Positions 26,584 through 35,415 of a DNA stretch of 64,000 nucleotides are shown here, in pieces. The notes beneath the pieces were generated by a model, which did no database searches, was not told where the DNA came from, and worked only from the letters and a program-made list of their open reading frames with translations. A program made the translations under genes and the position numbers. Origin of the DNA: Hallerella sp964501065. Lineage in GTDB: Bacteria > Fibrobacterota > Fibrobacteria > Fibrobacterales > Fibrobacteraceae. The stretch is from contig CAZCRF010000006.1 of NCBI GenBank assembly GCA_964501065.1, positions 3,508 through 67,507 of the forward strand, written 5' to 3'. Numbering within the stretch: the stretch's first letter is position 1; each line of letters begins with the position of its first letter.

Positions 26584-26601
26584 CAGATCGGTCGGTGGTT
26601 T

Positions 26602-28518
26602 ATGTTGTCTGAGCTTCTCTATATCGTTTCCGGTTTTTTGCTGGGTCTTGCCTTTCAAGGCGGGCTGTTCCTATTTCTCATCCCCTTTGCGCTTGTCGGC
26701 GTGATTCTCGCGCGGCTGAACAGCCCGAGCCTTCCCGATTCGGACACGAAGGCGACAGTCCCCATTTTGCGCGCGAATCGGCAGACGGATGCAGTGGAAG
26801 TCGGGCGCATCCTGCGCCCCGCGATGACGCAGACGGGAATCGTCTTGGCGGCGAAGGATACGTTCACCGCCTTTCCGGGCGAGGGGGAAGCCGCCTTCGA
26901 CAAGCTCAAGGACAATGAAATTTGGCAAAAGCTCGAGAGCGATTTGGATCCCGTCTATCTAGGCGTCTTGCGTTCCCTTGAAAAGCTCATCCCCAAGGCG
27001 CATTCCGTCCTCTTCTTCTTGAAGTCGGGCGACGGAAGGGCTTTCCGCATCCGCCAATTCGCGTCCCTGTCGGAAGATTCCGTGAACAGGTCCGTCTTGA
27101 TTCCCGACGGTTCCGGTGTCGTCGGGCAGCTGGCCGGTCGCGACCTTTTGCGCATTTTGGAGGGCGACTTGCCTAGCGGAAAGAGCTTGGGGTATTATGT
27201 GGGGATTCCGCCCGTCCATTCTGTCGCCGGGGTTCCCCTCTTCAACGGCAAGAAGGAGCGGGTCGGCGCCCTTGTCGTCGATTCGGAAGAAAGGAGCGCG
27301 TTCGGGGCGGACATCATCCCGGTCTTGGAAAATTTTGCAGCCATGTTTTACATGCTCACCTACAAGAGTTTCGCTTCGGCTTCGAATTTCCGCGAGAAGA
27401 AGAAGTTTTACGAACTTGCCGCCTACCAGCAGAAGTTCTTCAAGACGACCCTCCTCCGCGACACCTACAAGGAAATTTTCGATTACGTCAGCCGCAATTT
27501 CCAGGCGGATCGCATCATGATTTTGGTCTTTGACCTGCCGGACAAGGCCGCGCAATCGCACAATTCGTCGGAGAAGGAATTGGGGACTGTCGCCTTTTGC
27601 CGCGGGGAGGACGAATCCAGCTTTGAAGGAATGCATTTTTCCCTTTCCGACAAGGGCATCTTGCCGCTTTCGATGATGCAGCATACGGCGACGGAGCGCG
27701 TCTTCAGCGGGCGCGTGTCCGATTACGTCCCGCGCTTGAACGACGGCGAAGTCCGCAACCACTCGCTGCGCTATCTCTTTGTGCAACCCAGCTCCATGAC
27801 GATGCGGAACGCCGCCTTGAACGAGCCTTCGGAATTGGCCATTTGCCTGGAACGCCGTTACCCGGAAAAGCTCGGGCAACTCGAAAAGGACTTGCTCCGA
27901 TTCGTTGTGAACATCGCCTATTTCGCCTACCAGCGCGGCAAACAATTTGAACATGAGCAGTTCGCCATTTACCACGACGAGTTGACGGGGCTTTTGAACA
28001 GGCGCACGATTGACGAGGAAGTCGCCAAGTTGAATCAAGTCCACCAGGTGAAGAACGTCGGCGTGATGATGATGGACATCGACCACTTCAAGAAATTCAA
28101 CGACACCTACGGGCATGCCGCCGGGGATATCGTGTTGAAGGAAGTCGCCGCGCGCATTTCGTCCGTTGCGGAGAGGGGGGACAATCTTTTGGCGAGATAC
28201 GGCGGCGAGGAATTCTTTGTCGCGATGCCGGGAGCGACGGAAAAATCCCTTTTGGACACGGCGGAGCGGATTCGCCTGGCCGTGTGCTCGAAGCCGTTCG
28301 ACTTGCACCAAGGTTCGCCGATAGACGTCTCGGTGAGCATCGGATGTTTTTTGGCGGCGGAAGATTTTCACGGGGAAATGACGCGGGCCGTCCATTATGC
28401 GGATGACGCGCTTTACAAGGCGAAGGAAAGCGGCAGGAACCGTGTCGTCCGCTACGAAAGCCGCCTTGAGGATGACTTCTCGGAAGATTCGGGCGAGCGG
28501 GATGTCCCGGGAGAATAG
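26602..28518 (+). CDS. Membrane GAF-GGDEF diguanylate cyclase
   Basis: A 638-residue protein with an N-terminal membrane segment (about 5-35), a GAF-like sensory region (roughly 100-420, including I-P-D-G-S-G-V-V-G-Q-L-A-G-R), and a C-terminal GGDEF domain (about 470-620). The active-site loop is G-G-E-E-F (534-538) and the metal Asp in M-D-I-D-H-F-K-K-F-N-D is present, so it should make cyclic di-GMP. The inhibitory I-site reads R-G-D-N (525-528) instead of RxxD, suggesting weak product inhibition. A short acidic tail closes it. The symporter gene follows three bases later. Confidence 0.9.
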   Translation: MLSELLYIVSGFLLGLAFQGGLFLFLIPFALVGVILARLNSPSLPDSDTKATVPILRANRQTDAVEVGRILRPAMTQTGIVLAAKDTFTAFPGEGEAAFDKLKDNEIWQKLESDLDPVYLGVLRSLEKLIPKAHSVLFFLKSGDGRAFRIRQFASLSEDSVNRSVLIPDGSGVVGQLAGRDLLRILEGDLPSGKSLGYYVGIPPVHSVAGVPLFNGKKERVGALVVDSEERSAFGADIIPVLENFAAMFYMLTYKSFASASNFREKKKFYELAAYQQKFFKTTLLRDTYKEIFDYVSRNFQADRIMILVFDLPDKAAQSHNSSEKELGTVAFCRGEDESSFEGMHFSLSDKGILPLSMMQHTATERVFSGRVSDYVPRLNDGEVRNHSLRYLFVQPSSMTMRNAALNEPSELAICLERRYPEKLGQLEKDLLRFVVNIAYFAYQRGKQFEHEQFAIYHDELTGLLNRRTIDEEVAKLNQVHQVKNVGVMMMDIDHFKKFNDTYGHAAGDIVLKEVAARISSVAERGDNLLARYGGEEFFVAMPGATEKSLLDTAERIRLAVCSKPFDLHQGSPIDVSVSIGCFLAAEDFHGEMTRAVHYADDALYKAKESGRNRVVRYESRLEDDFSEDSGERDVPGE

Positions 28519-28521
28519 CTG

Positions 28522-29994
28522 ATGTTCACCTTGTTGGATTGGATTATTCTGGCGGCTTACATCCTGCTCTCCGTGGCTGTCGGGCTTTGGGCTTCCCGTG
28601 GGCGGAAAAATTACGGGGAATACATGCGGGGCGGCGGATCGATGCCGTGGATTGCCGTCGGCATCAGCTTGATCGCGACTTCCGTCAGCGCGACGACTTT
28701 TCTCGGGAATCCGGCGGAGTCTTACTTGAACGACATGAGCTTCCTCATGAACAACGCAGGTGCGTTGATCGCCATCGGAGTCGTCGGATGGGTCTTCATC
28801 CCGAGAATCCGTGCGGCGAAGATTTCTAGCGCTTACGAACTTTTCGAAGTGCGCTTCTCCCCGGGAGTCCGGCGATTGGCGGCCGTCTTTTACTGCCTGC
28901 ACTTGCTGCTTCGGATGGGAATCCTCTTGTATGCGCCGTCCTTGGTGCTCGCTCCCATCTTGGGAATCGACATTCGGCTGGCCATTTTGATCACGGCTGC
29001 GGTTTCCACCCTTTACACTTGGTTTGGCGGATTCAAGGCGGTCGTCTGGACGGATGTGATGCAATTTGCAGTCCTTTTCGGCGGCGGAGTCTTTGCCCTC
29101 TGGGTCTTGTCCCGCGGAGTCGGCGGCTTCGATGCGATGTTTGAAATGGCGGCCGCGGCGGGGAAAACGAAGTTCTTCGACGCCTTGGACTGGAATCCGG
29201 CGAATGCGCGCAATTTGCTTTCGGCGGGAATCGCCTATGCGTTCACGGAAATTTCCATCCGCGGCTGCGACCAGCAATTCGTGCAACGTTACTTGAGCTG
29301 CGATTCGGTGAAGTCGGCGAACGCGTCGAGCGTCCTCAGCATGGTGCTCGGCGTCTTTGTCTCGGTTCTCTTCTTTCTAGTCGGTGCGGGGCTTTTTGTG
29401 TATTATCGGGTGGCGGCTGTCCATCCGCTTCCCGCCTCGATTGCCCCGAACGAAGTCTTCCCTTATTTCATCGTGCACTCCCTTCCCGCCGGAGCCACGG
29501 GGCTTGTCGTCGCCGCCATTTACGCTGCGGCGATGAGCAGCCTTTCGAGCGCCATCAATGCGCTCGGGAACACGACCGTGAAAGACATTTTGCTGGTCCG
29601 GTCGGAAAGCGCGGCGACCTTGTCGAAGGCGCGACTGTGGACCGTGCTCTGGGCGCTTCTCAGCACGGGGGCGGCTTTCCTCGCCGTTTCGATGCAGAGC
29701 GATTCCCTCTTGAAAAGCGCGCTCTTTTTCACGGGACTTTTTACGGGGCCTCTCCTCGCCCTGTTCCTCCTCGCCTTCTTCGCTCCCAAATTGAAGACTT
29801 GGCAAATCTGTGCGGGAGTCTGTTGTGGAATGCTCTCCATTTTGCTTTTCAACCGGATACCGGCCGTCCCCGCATACCGTCCGCCGTTGGACGGGATGCT
29901 CTGCTTCTTCTGGAATCCGGTCGTTTCCTGTATCGTGACGTTTTTCATTTCCCGGGGGGTGGGGCTTTTTCGGCGAGGTTCACATGACGGATGA
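28522..29994 (+). CDS. Sodium:solute symporter (SSS family)
   Basis: A 490-residue transporter with about 13 transmembrane helices. The N-terminal G-L-W-A-S-R-G-R-K-N-Y-G-E-Y and G-G-R/G-S-M-P-W motifs, the S-A-T-T-F-L-G-N-P-A segment of helix 2, and a mid-protein A-A-M-S-S-L-S-S-A-I-N-A motif (Na+ site region) identify the SSS (SLC5-like) family. The substrate is unknown; sialic acid/sugar- and pantothenate-type clades share these motifs. It overlaps tadA by 11 bases. It sits between a GGDEF gene and tadA with no catabolic genes nearby. Confidence 0.9.
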   Translation: MFTLLDWIILAAYILLSVAVGLWASRGRKNYGEYMRGGGSMPWIAVGISLIATSVSATTFLGNPAESYLNDMSFLMNNAGALIAIGVVGWVFIPRIRAAKISSAYELFEVRFSPGVRRLAAVFYCLHLLLRMGILLYAPSLVLAPILGIDIRLAILITAAVSTLYTWFGGFKAVVWTDVMQFAVLFGGGVFALWVLSRGVGGFDAMFEMAAAAGKTKFFDALDWNPANARNLLSAGIAYAFTEISIRGCDQQFVQRYLSCDSVKSANASSVLSMVLGVFVSVLFFLVGAGLFVYYRVAAVHPLPASIAPNEVFPYFIVHSLPAGATGLVVAAIYAAAMSSLSSAINALGNTTVKDILLVRSESAATLSKARLWTVLWALLSTGAAFLAVSMQSDSLLKSALFFTGLFTGPLLALFLLAFFAPKLKTWQICAGVCCGMLSILLFNRIPAVPAYRPPLDGMLCFFWNPVVSCIVTFFISRGVGLFRRGSHDG

Positions 29995-30487
29995 AGAAGA
30001 TTTGCGTTGGATGGATGCGGCTCTCCGCGAAGCGGCGCGCGCTTACGATTTGGGGGAAGTCCCCGTCGGGGCCGTCATCGTCAAGGACGGCAGGTGCATC
30101 GCCCGCGGATTCAACCAGGTGGAATCCTTGAAAGACGCGACGGCCCATGCGGAAATCATCGCCATCGGAGCCGCGTCTGCGTCCCTTGAAAATTGGAGAC
30201 TCGACGGGACGACTTTGTATGTGACTCTCGAACCTTGCCCCATGTGCGCGGGGGCAATCCTGAACAGCCGCGTCTCCCGCGTCGTTTACGGTTCTCCCGA
30301 CACGCGCTTCGGCGGATGCGGCACGACCATCGACGTCCTGTCGGGCAATTCCTTGGGCCAAAAGGTGCAAGTGACCGGGGGCGTCAAGGCCGATGAATGC
30401 CTGGGAATCTTGAAGGCCTTTTTCATGGAAATGCGCGAAAAGAAGGGCGATTCCGGGAAAAAACCGATGCGTCCGCCCCTTTCTTGA
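29984..30487 (+). CDS. tadA: tRNA-specific adenosine deaminase
   Basis: A 167-residue zinc deaminase converting A34 to inosine in tRNA-Arg(ACG). H-A-E-I-I-A-I (catalytic Glu) and P-C-P-M-C-A-G-A-I (zinc Cys pair) are intact. The ATG at 29984 follows GGCGAGG and overlaps the symporter stop by 11 bases. The last 15 residues are Lys-rich. A promoter-like TATTTTTG begins three bases after its stop, marking the end of this run. Confidence 0.93.
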   Translation: MTDEEDLRWMDAALREAARAYDLGEVPVGAVIVKDGRCIARGFNQVESLKDATAHAEIIAIGAASASLENWRLDGTTLYVTLEPCPMCAGAILNSRVSRVVYGSPDTRFGGCGTTIDVLSGNSLGQKVQVTGGVKADECLGILKAFFMEMREKKGDSGKKPMRPPLS

Positions 30488-30489
30488 AT

Positions 30490-30497
30490 TATTTTTG
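30490..30497 (+). promoter_or_regulatory. Putative -7 promoter element upstream of the motor operon
   Basis: TATTTTTG followed by CCAT and ATG, the same CCATATG junction as at the M16 gene. It would drive 30502-36095, six close or overlapping genes, as a leaderless transcript. Confidence 0.5.
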
Positions 30498-30501
30498 CCA
30501 T

Positions 30502-31341
30502 ATGGTTCGTTCTGCCCTGTCGCTTTCGACTTTGATTTTGGCGTTGTCCTTGACCGCTTGCGATGATAGGACCGTCTCGCTTGGATTCAACACGCAAAAT
30601 CCGACGCCGGACGATTACAGGTTGACCAGCTCTTTGCACGTCCTGCTTTCGCCGGATTCCGACAAGCAGTCGAGTCCCGAATCGATGAGTGCGAATGTCG
30701 ACGTCCAAGTGCATTCGGAACTCCTTTCCGCCTATGATGACGGTACGGGACGCTTCCTTCTCCGCGTGGATTCGGCGAACTATTCTTCGGACAGCCGCTC
30801 GGTGGAAGAAACGGACCACGTCGAGCGTTTTTTGAAAACTCAGGCCGTCCAATACAAAATGGGCGGCGACGGGGAGATGAGCGCTGTCCGGTTCGACGAC
30901 GTGGTCTCCTTCCCGGATATCGGCGACGTGGATATTCGGAACCTGTTCTTGAAAGTCCAGCCCATTTTGCCGGGCGCTCCCGTTTCCGTGGGGGATTCGT
31001 GGGAACGCCAGCAGGCGATTGTCGGCGACGATGGCGGACAGAACGTCGTCTATAAGTGGTTCAAGCTTTCGGATGTCTTCGAAAAGGACGGGATTGAACT
31101 GGCGAAATTGGACATGAACGTCCGTTACCGGCAGCACGGCGAGGACGACGCGCAGATAACGGAAAGCCCGGACTTCGTCCTCGGCTCCGGGGTGATCCTT
31201 TTCGACATCCGCGCGGGGAAGATTGTCGAAGGCGATTTGCAAATCGAGGGGCGCATCCGGGTGATAGAGAAGAAGTCGTCCGACACGATTCCGGATTTGC
31301 GCGTGCGGCAGAAAATCTCCATCCGGAAGGTCGGCGGATGA
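30502..31341 (+). CDS. Lipoprotein of unknown function
   Basis: A 279-residue protein with a lipoprotein signal (M-V-R-S-A-L-S-L-S..., lipobox L-T-A-C, Cys20). The mature region is acidic and Asp/Val-rich, with a V-S-V-G-D-S-W-E segment and strands typical of a beta-sandwich; this recalls DUF6263-like proteins but I am not sure. The start is fixed by the lipobox and the promoter-like octamer four bases before the ATG. Its TGA overlaps the next ATG by four bases. It is first in a six-gene run that includes a membrane motor, but a functional link is unproven. Confidence 0.7.
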   Translation: MVRSALSLSTLILALSLTACDDRTVSLGFNTQNPTPDDYRLTSSLHVLLSPDSDKQSSPESMSANVDVQVHSELLSAYDDGTGRFLLRVDSANYSSDSRSVEETDHVERFLKTQAVQYKMGGDGEMSAVRFDDVVSFPDIGDVDIRNLFLKVQPILPGAPVSVGDSWERQQAIVGDDGGQNVVYKWFKLSDVFEKDGIELAKLDMNVRYRQHGEDDAQITESPDFVLGSGVILFDIRAGKIVEGDLQIEGRIRVIEKKSSDTIPDLRVRQKISIRKVGG

Positions 31342-32084
31342 AGTTTTTTCCCTTTTTTCTGTTTGCCCTTGCCGGTTTCGCCCTTGCCGAAACGCCGTTC
31401 TCCGCGGCGAAGAATCACGATGAACCCCGTTCTGAAGTGACGCCGTTCCCCGCGGCGGAGAATCACAAGGTGTCCCTTTCGGAAGAATCCTCCCCATACC
31501 TTCTCGAATCGAGCTTTGTCCTCGCGGAAGACGACACGCTTGAAGTCGGGCCGGGAGTGAAAGTCCTTTTCGGCGGCTATGCGCGGTTCTATTTGAGGGG
31601 GACAGTCCGGATCGAGGGGACGGCGGCGAAGCCCGTCGCCTTTTTGAACGCGGATTCGGCGGAATCCTGGAACGGGCTTTACATTTCGACGGGCGAGAAT
31701 TTCTTCCATGCGAAGCACCTGCGGGTGGAGAAATCTTTTCGGAACACGGTCGTGCGTTCCCGTGGAATTTTCGAATCCGTCCGTTTTGAAAATAATTATT
31801 ACGGGCTTTGGTTTGAAAACTCTCCCCGGATGGAGCTTTCCGACTGCGAATTCCTGCAAAACCGCTTCGCCGTTTCGGTTGGAGTGGGCAAGGTGAAATT
31901 CCGGAATACCAAGATCCATGACAACATCTTCGGGATTTACCTTTATTCGGGGACGACCTTCGACGGCGACGCCGGGAGCGTCGTGAACAATTTGGAAGCG
32001 AATGTCCGGAAGGAGTCCGAATTCATCGGAAAGGGCCGCAAGATTTCCAAAGACGTCTGGCAGCGGATTGAGTCGAGCTTCTGA
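31338..32084 (+). CDS. Secreted right-handed beta-helix protein
   Basis: A 248-residue protein with a signal peptide (M-K-F-F-P-F-F-L-F-A..., ending A-L-A). A low-complexity N-terminal stretch encoded by a 27-base near-repeat follows. The rest shows about eight beta-helix coils (V-R-I-E-G-T-A-A-K-P-V-A-F, V-R-F-E-N-N-Y-Y-G-L-W-F-E-N-S, C-E-F-L-Q-N-R-F-A-V-S-V) as in pectin-lyase-fold proteins. No catalytic motif is visible. It overlaps the lipoprotein gene by four bases; the soluble protein of the motor set follows 11 bases later. Confidence 0.75.
   Translation: MKFFPFFLFALAGFALAETPFSAAKNHDEPRSEVTPFPAAENHKVSLSEESSPYLLESSFVLAEDDTLEVGPGVKVLFGGYARFYLRGTVRIEGTAAKPVAFLNADSAESWNGLYISTGENFFHAKHLRVEKSFRNTVVRSRGIFESVRFENNYYGLWFENSPRMELSDCEFLQNRFAVSVGVGKVKFRNTKIHDNIFGIYLYSGTTFDGDAGSVVNNLEANVRKESEFIGKGRKISKDVWQRIESSF
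31392..31466 (+). repeat. Two-copy 27-base imperfect direct repeat inside the beta-helix gene
   Basis: Copies at 31392-31418 and 31440-31466 differ at two of 27 positions (both begin ACGCCGTTC and end AGAATCAC). They encode T-P-F-S/P-A-A-K/E-N-H twice, directly after the signal peptide. The sequence resembles small dispersed genomic repeats rather than a structural domain. Confidence 0.7.
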
Positions 32085-32095
32085 GGGCGGGAATC

Positions 32096-32986
32096 GTGGA
32101 AGAGTCGTTTCGCAGGGCAATTCGGAAGATGACGGGAACCAGCCTTTTGGGCTTGGGCTTTTCCAAGGATCGCGCCGCTGAACTTTCGGAGCTTTCCCAG
32201 GCGATGGACGTGCGGTGGTCCATCGCTCTTTGCGAGCATTTGAACGCCGTGGAGTCGAACCCGGACGGAATGATGTCGGGCGGGGAATTGGTTTCGAACG
32301 GTTCTGCGGCATGGAAGCTTGCCGCCGAGGATTTTCCCGTCATTTTGGACGAATACCGTCAAAAGTTCGCCGAGTTCCGCGCCAAGTGGATGCAGCGGTT
32401 CTCGACGGATGAAATTTGCCGGATGTTGTTGCAGAATCAGTATCTCCTCCGGGACGATGAAGGCTGGTTCTACGCCGCTCCTGCGGAAAAGTTGCGCAAC
32501 CTTTATTTTTCAACGGTCCATTTGATGGTGGGCGATGCCGAAAAGCTCCTGGTCAATTTGTCCGGTCGCGTGGAGCACATCCAAGAAAAGCTTTCCCGCC
32601 TCTGGTATCGGGAATGCGCACTCGACGCTTCGTCAAAGGTCTTGCCGACCATCGAAGCGTCCTTGCGTTCGGGGGAATACGCCCTGACTTCCCGTTTGAG
32701 GGCGTCCTTGGCCCAGGTCGCCCGGAAACGCTTCATGTCGGAATTCAAGCCGTCGCGGGAGCGGAAGCGGTTTGCCCAAGCGGATTCCTGCGCGAGGAGC
32801 GTGGGGGCGAACCTTTCGAACATCGCTTACGAAAATGCCTTTTTGGCTTTCACCGACGACTTTTGCGATTACGCTTGCGGCCTCACCCTGTTTTTAGGCG
32901 GATGGTATCGCGACAAGTGGCTTTTGTATCTGCGCGGGTTTTCGCGCGGGCAGCTCGACCTCTTTACCCCAAAAAACGTGGAATGA
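32096..32986 (+). CDS. Soluble protein of the motor operon (DUF3348-like by position)
   Basis: A 296-residue, mostly helical, soluble protein with no signal or membrane helix. The GTG start at 32096 has GAGG about nine bases upstream. The N-terminal S-Q-A-M-D-V-R-W-S-I-A-L-C-E-H-L-N and the long helices ending at G-G-W-Y-R-D-K-W do not match a family I can name with confidence. In a gammaproteobacterial DUF3348-DUF802-OmpA-DUF2894 cluster that I remember, the DUF3348 gene takes this position, so homology is plausible but unproven. The stop overlaps the channel gene by four bases (ATGA), so the two are likely co-translated. It could be a cytoplasmic adaptor for the motor tail. Confidence 0.55.
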   Translation: MEESFRRAIRKMTGTSLLGLGFSKDRAAELSELSQAMDVRWSIALCEHLNAVESNPDGMMSGGELVSNGSAAWKLAAEDFPVILDEYRQKFAEFRAKWMQRFSTDEICRMLLQNQYLLRDDEGWFYAAPAEKLRNLYFSTVHLMVGDAEKLLVNLSGRVEHIQEKLSRLWYRECALDASSKVLPTIEASLRSGEYALTSRLRASLAQVARKRFMSEFKPSRERKRFAQADSCARSVGANLSNIAYENAFLAFTDDFCDYACGLTLFLGGWYRDKWLLYLRGFSRGQLDLFTPKNVE

Positions 32987-34767
32987 ACATGACAAAATTT
33001 CTCAAGACACTCCTCCTTTCCCTAGTCGGCGCAATCGTCCTCGTCGCAGGGGCGTTCTATTTTGGCGCCCCGCTTTTCGGTTGGCTTATCATTGCCGCCA
33101 TTTTCGGGATATACCTGATTTCTTCGATTCGCATTTCCCTCGGGATCCGTGCGGACGAAAAGGCGCGGGCGAAACTCGAAAAGTATGCGTCGCTTTTTGA
33201 ACGGGGGCGGACCCCGGCGGAATCGGAACTGGACAGTTCGAACGCCGTCGATTCGCGCATCCGCTTTTTGAAATACTCCAAGGGGAATTCCGCATGGAAC
33301 GCGGAGGACTTGCCTTACCTCAAATCGGCGTGGTCTGCCGTCGAGGATTCCCAGGCAGAGAGCCACGGCGGCGTAGTCGTCTTGCTCGGCCTGATGGGCA
33401 CTTTTTTCGGTTTGATGCTTTCCATCAATGCGGCCGGCTCGGCGATAGACACGAACGTGACTTCCGAAACGACTCTCGGCATCATCCAGAACATTTTTTC
33501 CAGCATGAAGGGAATTTTCGGTTCCTCCCTTTGCGGACTTTTTGCCGCCTTGATTTTGAACGCGGTCCATTCCATTTACGCCACTGCCCACGAAAAGTGG
33601 ATCGCGGATTTGGATGCGTTCACCTTGCTCTGGCTTTTGCCGAAAAAGTCCTCCGGCGAAAGTGGGATTCTCGCCCAAATCGGGAACTTGGTGGAATCCC
33701 TCGAAAAATCGGACGCCGCTCGTGCGAAGAATTTTGAAGAGTTGGCGGAAACCTTGCGTGCCGCAGAAGTTTCCCGTTCGGAAATTCTCGAGAAGAAGTT
33801 GGAATCCTTGCAGTCTGCGGGGGAGGCCGCCTTTGCGAATGTGCAACGGGAATTTGCGGAATCTTTCGCCAAGACGGCGGACAGTGCGCTGCAAAATTTG
33901 GAAGCGGTGCAGAGGGCCTCTCTCGAAAATTTGTCTGCCGTGCAAAAATCGGCGGCGGAAGCTTTCGCGCGTTCGGGCGCGTCCGCCACGTCGGAAATTC
34001 GCGATTCCCTGTCGCAGGTGATTTCCGGCCTCGCTGCGGAAATGCAACGTCTTTCGTCTAGCGTGCAATCGATTGAATCCGGAGTCGTCGAAGGCCTCGA
34101 AAAGGAAATTGCGAACCTTTCGTCGAATGTGGCCGCATCCATTTCCGGGCATTTGGAGCGGCAGATGCAAAGCTCCGGGGAAAATTGGAACACCTTCATG
34201 GAGTCGCTCCGCGCTTCTGCGGAAAAGGTCGCCGAGGCGGAGCAGAAAGGGCTCGAATCCCTCCGCGCCGTGGCGGACGAGGTCGCCGCCCGTGCGAACG
34301 ATTCCACTGTCGGGCTTTCGGATGCGGTCAAGGGCGAAATGGAATCCCTGGCGCAAAAGGTCCAAGCTTCTTTCTCGGAACTCGCGAAGTCCTCGGAAAG
34401 CCTCGTGGCTGCGGAACAGTCCCTGGTGTCCGGAATCGCTTCCCGGGAGGAAAAGGAAAATGCGGCGGCGCAGGCCCTTTCGGAGAACATCGCGGAAACG
34501 GCGAAGCTCATGCGCGTGAACCAGTCGGAGCTGGCGGCCAATCTGGAAATGTTCGGCCATGGCGTCGAAGCGGTGCTTTCCAAAATTTCGGGCGATGTGC
34601 CGGAACGCGAGAACGAAAAGAATTTCGTGGAACAACTCAACACGGCCCTCCAATCGTTCCAAGAACGTTCGGGCGAAGTGCTTTTGGAAAACGCTCTCAA
34701 GACTCAGGAAATCCTCCTCGAAATTTTGGACCAGGTGCAAAAGTCCCCGGCGGGGAAGGCGGAATAG
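32983..34767 (+). CDS. MotA/ExbB/ZorA-like channel protein with long coiled-coil tail
   Basis: A 594-residue protein. The first 55 residues form two membrane helices (about 6-24 and 33-52). Residues 130-152 (L-L-G-L-M-G-T-F-F-G-L) and 180-200 (S-S-L-C-G-L-F-A-A-L-I-L-N-A) are the two conserved MotA/TolQ/ExbB helices that line the ion channel. From about 230 to 594 it is Ala/Glu/Ser-rich coiled coil without further domains, far longer than in MotA or ExbB. The layout matches ZorA and DUF802 proteins: a pentameric motor with a cytoplasmic tail. The start at 32983 (ATGA overlap) is chosen over a long open frame upstream. A second Met lies six bases on. Confidence 0.8.
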   Translation: MNMTKFLKTLLLSLVGAIVLVAGAFYFGAPLFGWLIIAAIFGIYLISSIRISLGIRADEKARAKLEKYASLFERGRTPAESELDSSNAVDSRIRFLKYSKGNSAWNAEDLPYLKSAWSAVEDSQAESHGGVVVLLGLMGTFFGLMLSINAAGSAIDTNVTSETTLGIIQNIFSSMKGIFGSSLCGLFAALILNAVHSIYATAHEKWIADLDAFTLLWLLPKKSSGESGILAQIGNLVESLEKSDAARAKNFEELAETLRAAEVSRSEILEKKLESLQSAGEAAFANVQREFAESFAKTADSALQNLEAVQRASLENLSAVQKSAAEAFARSGASATSEIRDSLSQVISGLAAEMQRLSSSVQSIESGVVEGLEKEIANLSSNVAASISGHLERQMQSSGENWNTFMESLRASAEKVAEAEQKGLESLRAVADEVAARANDSTVGLSDAVKGEMESLAQKVQASFSELAKSSESLVAAEQSLVSGIASREEKENAAAQALSENIAETAKLMRVNQSELAANLEMFGHGVEAVLSKISGDVPERENEKNFVEQLNTALQSFQERSGEVLLENALKTQEILLEILDQVQKSPAGKAE

Positions 34768-34770
34768 TCC

Positions 34771-35415
34771 ATGGCGAAGCGTCGAGAAGAAAGCCATTGG
34801 CTGGTGCTGACGGATTTGACTGCGGGGCTTCTCGCCCTGTTCATCTTGGCCTTTGTCGCGATGACGACGATGAAGGAGAAAAAGGCGGAAGCCCTGACGC
34901 GCACGGAGCAGGAAGTCGTGAGCTGCCAGGAGGAAATGCGCCGCGTCGCCAAGGAGCGCAACGCCCTGCTCTCCCAAAGCCTCAAGGCCCCGCTCGAAAA
35001 GGGCGTCATTGCGCTCGAAAACGGCAACATCCAAATCCAGGCCTCCTTCCTGTTCCCGCGGAACGGGGCGGACTTGACCGTGGAAGGCGCGAGCATCATC
35101 CAATCCATCGGCAAGGGACTTTTGGACGTTCTCGATTCGGGGGACGCCATCATGGTCTCCGGGTTCACGGACGACACGCCGACGAATTCCCCGACTTACA
35201 CGAACTGGAATCTTTCGACGGAACGCGCCGTGAACGTCGTCAAGACTCTCATCCGGCAAGGTTTCCCGGCGGACAGGCTTTTTGCGGCGGGATTCGGCGA
35301 GGAGCATCCTCGCGTCCCGAACACCAGTGAAGCGAACCGTGCCCAGAACCGCCGCGTGGAAATCGGAGTGACGTCCATCCGCAAGTCGGAACCTGTCGGG
35401 GATTTTTCGAAATGA
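34771..35415 (+). CDS. MotB/ZorB-like OmpA-family stator protein
   Basis: A 214-residue protein. One N-terminal membrane helix (10-30) carries Asp15 (T-D-L-T-A-G-L-L-A-L-F), the position of the proton-coupling Asp of MotB. A short coiled coil (34-68) follows. The C-terminal OmpA/MotB peptidoglycan-binding domain (77-203) includes S-G-F-T-D-D-T-P, N-W-N-L-S-T-E-R-A and N-R-A-Q-N-R-R-V-E-I. It should pair with the channel protein as the two-subunit plug and anchor of the motor. It begins three bases after the channel gene, without overlap, and overlaps the next gene by four bases. Confidence 0.85.
   Translation: MAKRREESHWLVLTDLTAGLLALFILAFVAMTTMKEKKAEALTRTEQEVVSCQEEMRRVAKERNALLSQSLKAPLEKGVIALENGNIQIQASFLFPRNGADLTVEGASIIQSIGKGLLDVLDSGDAIMVSGFTDDTPTNSPTYTNWNLSTERAVNVVKTLIRQGFPADRLFAAGFGEEHPRVPNTSEANRAQNRRVEIGVTSIRKSEPVGDFSK

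Noticed and set aside
26959..29286. Long minus-strand open frame (775 codons) antisense to the GGDEF and symporter genes
   Set aside because: It is Arg/Gly/Asp-rich with no domain, signal or ribosome site. It is a by-product of codon bias in the real plus-strand genes.
33022..35307. Minus-strand open frame (761 codons) opposite the motor genes
   Set aside because: Low-complexity Arg/Phe/Gly-rich translation; the plus-strand genes have clear membrane and OmpA motifs.
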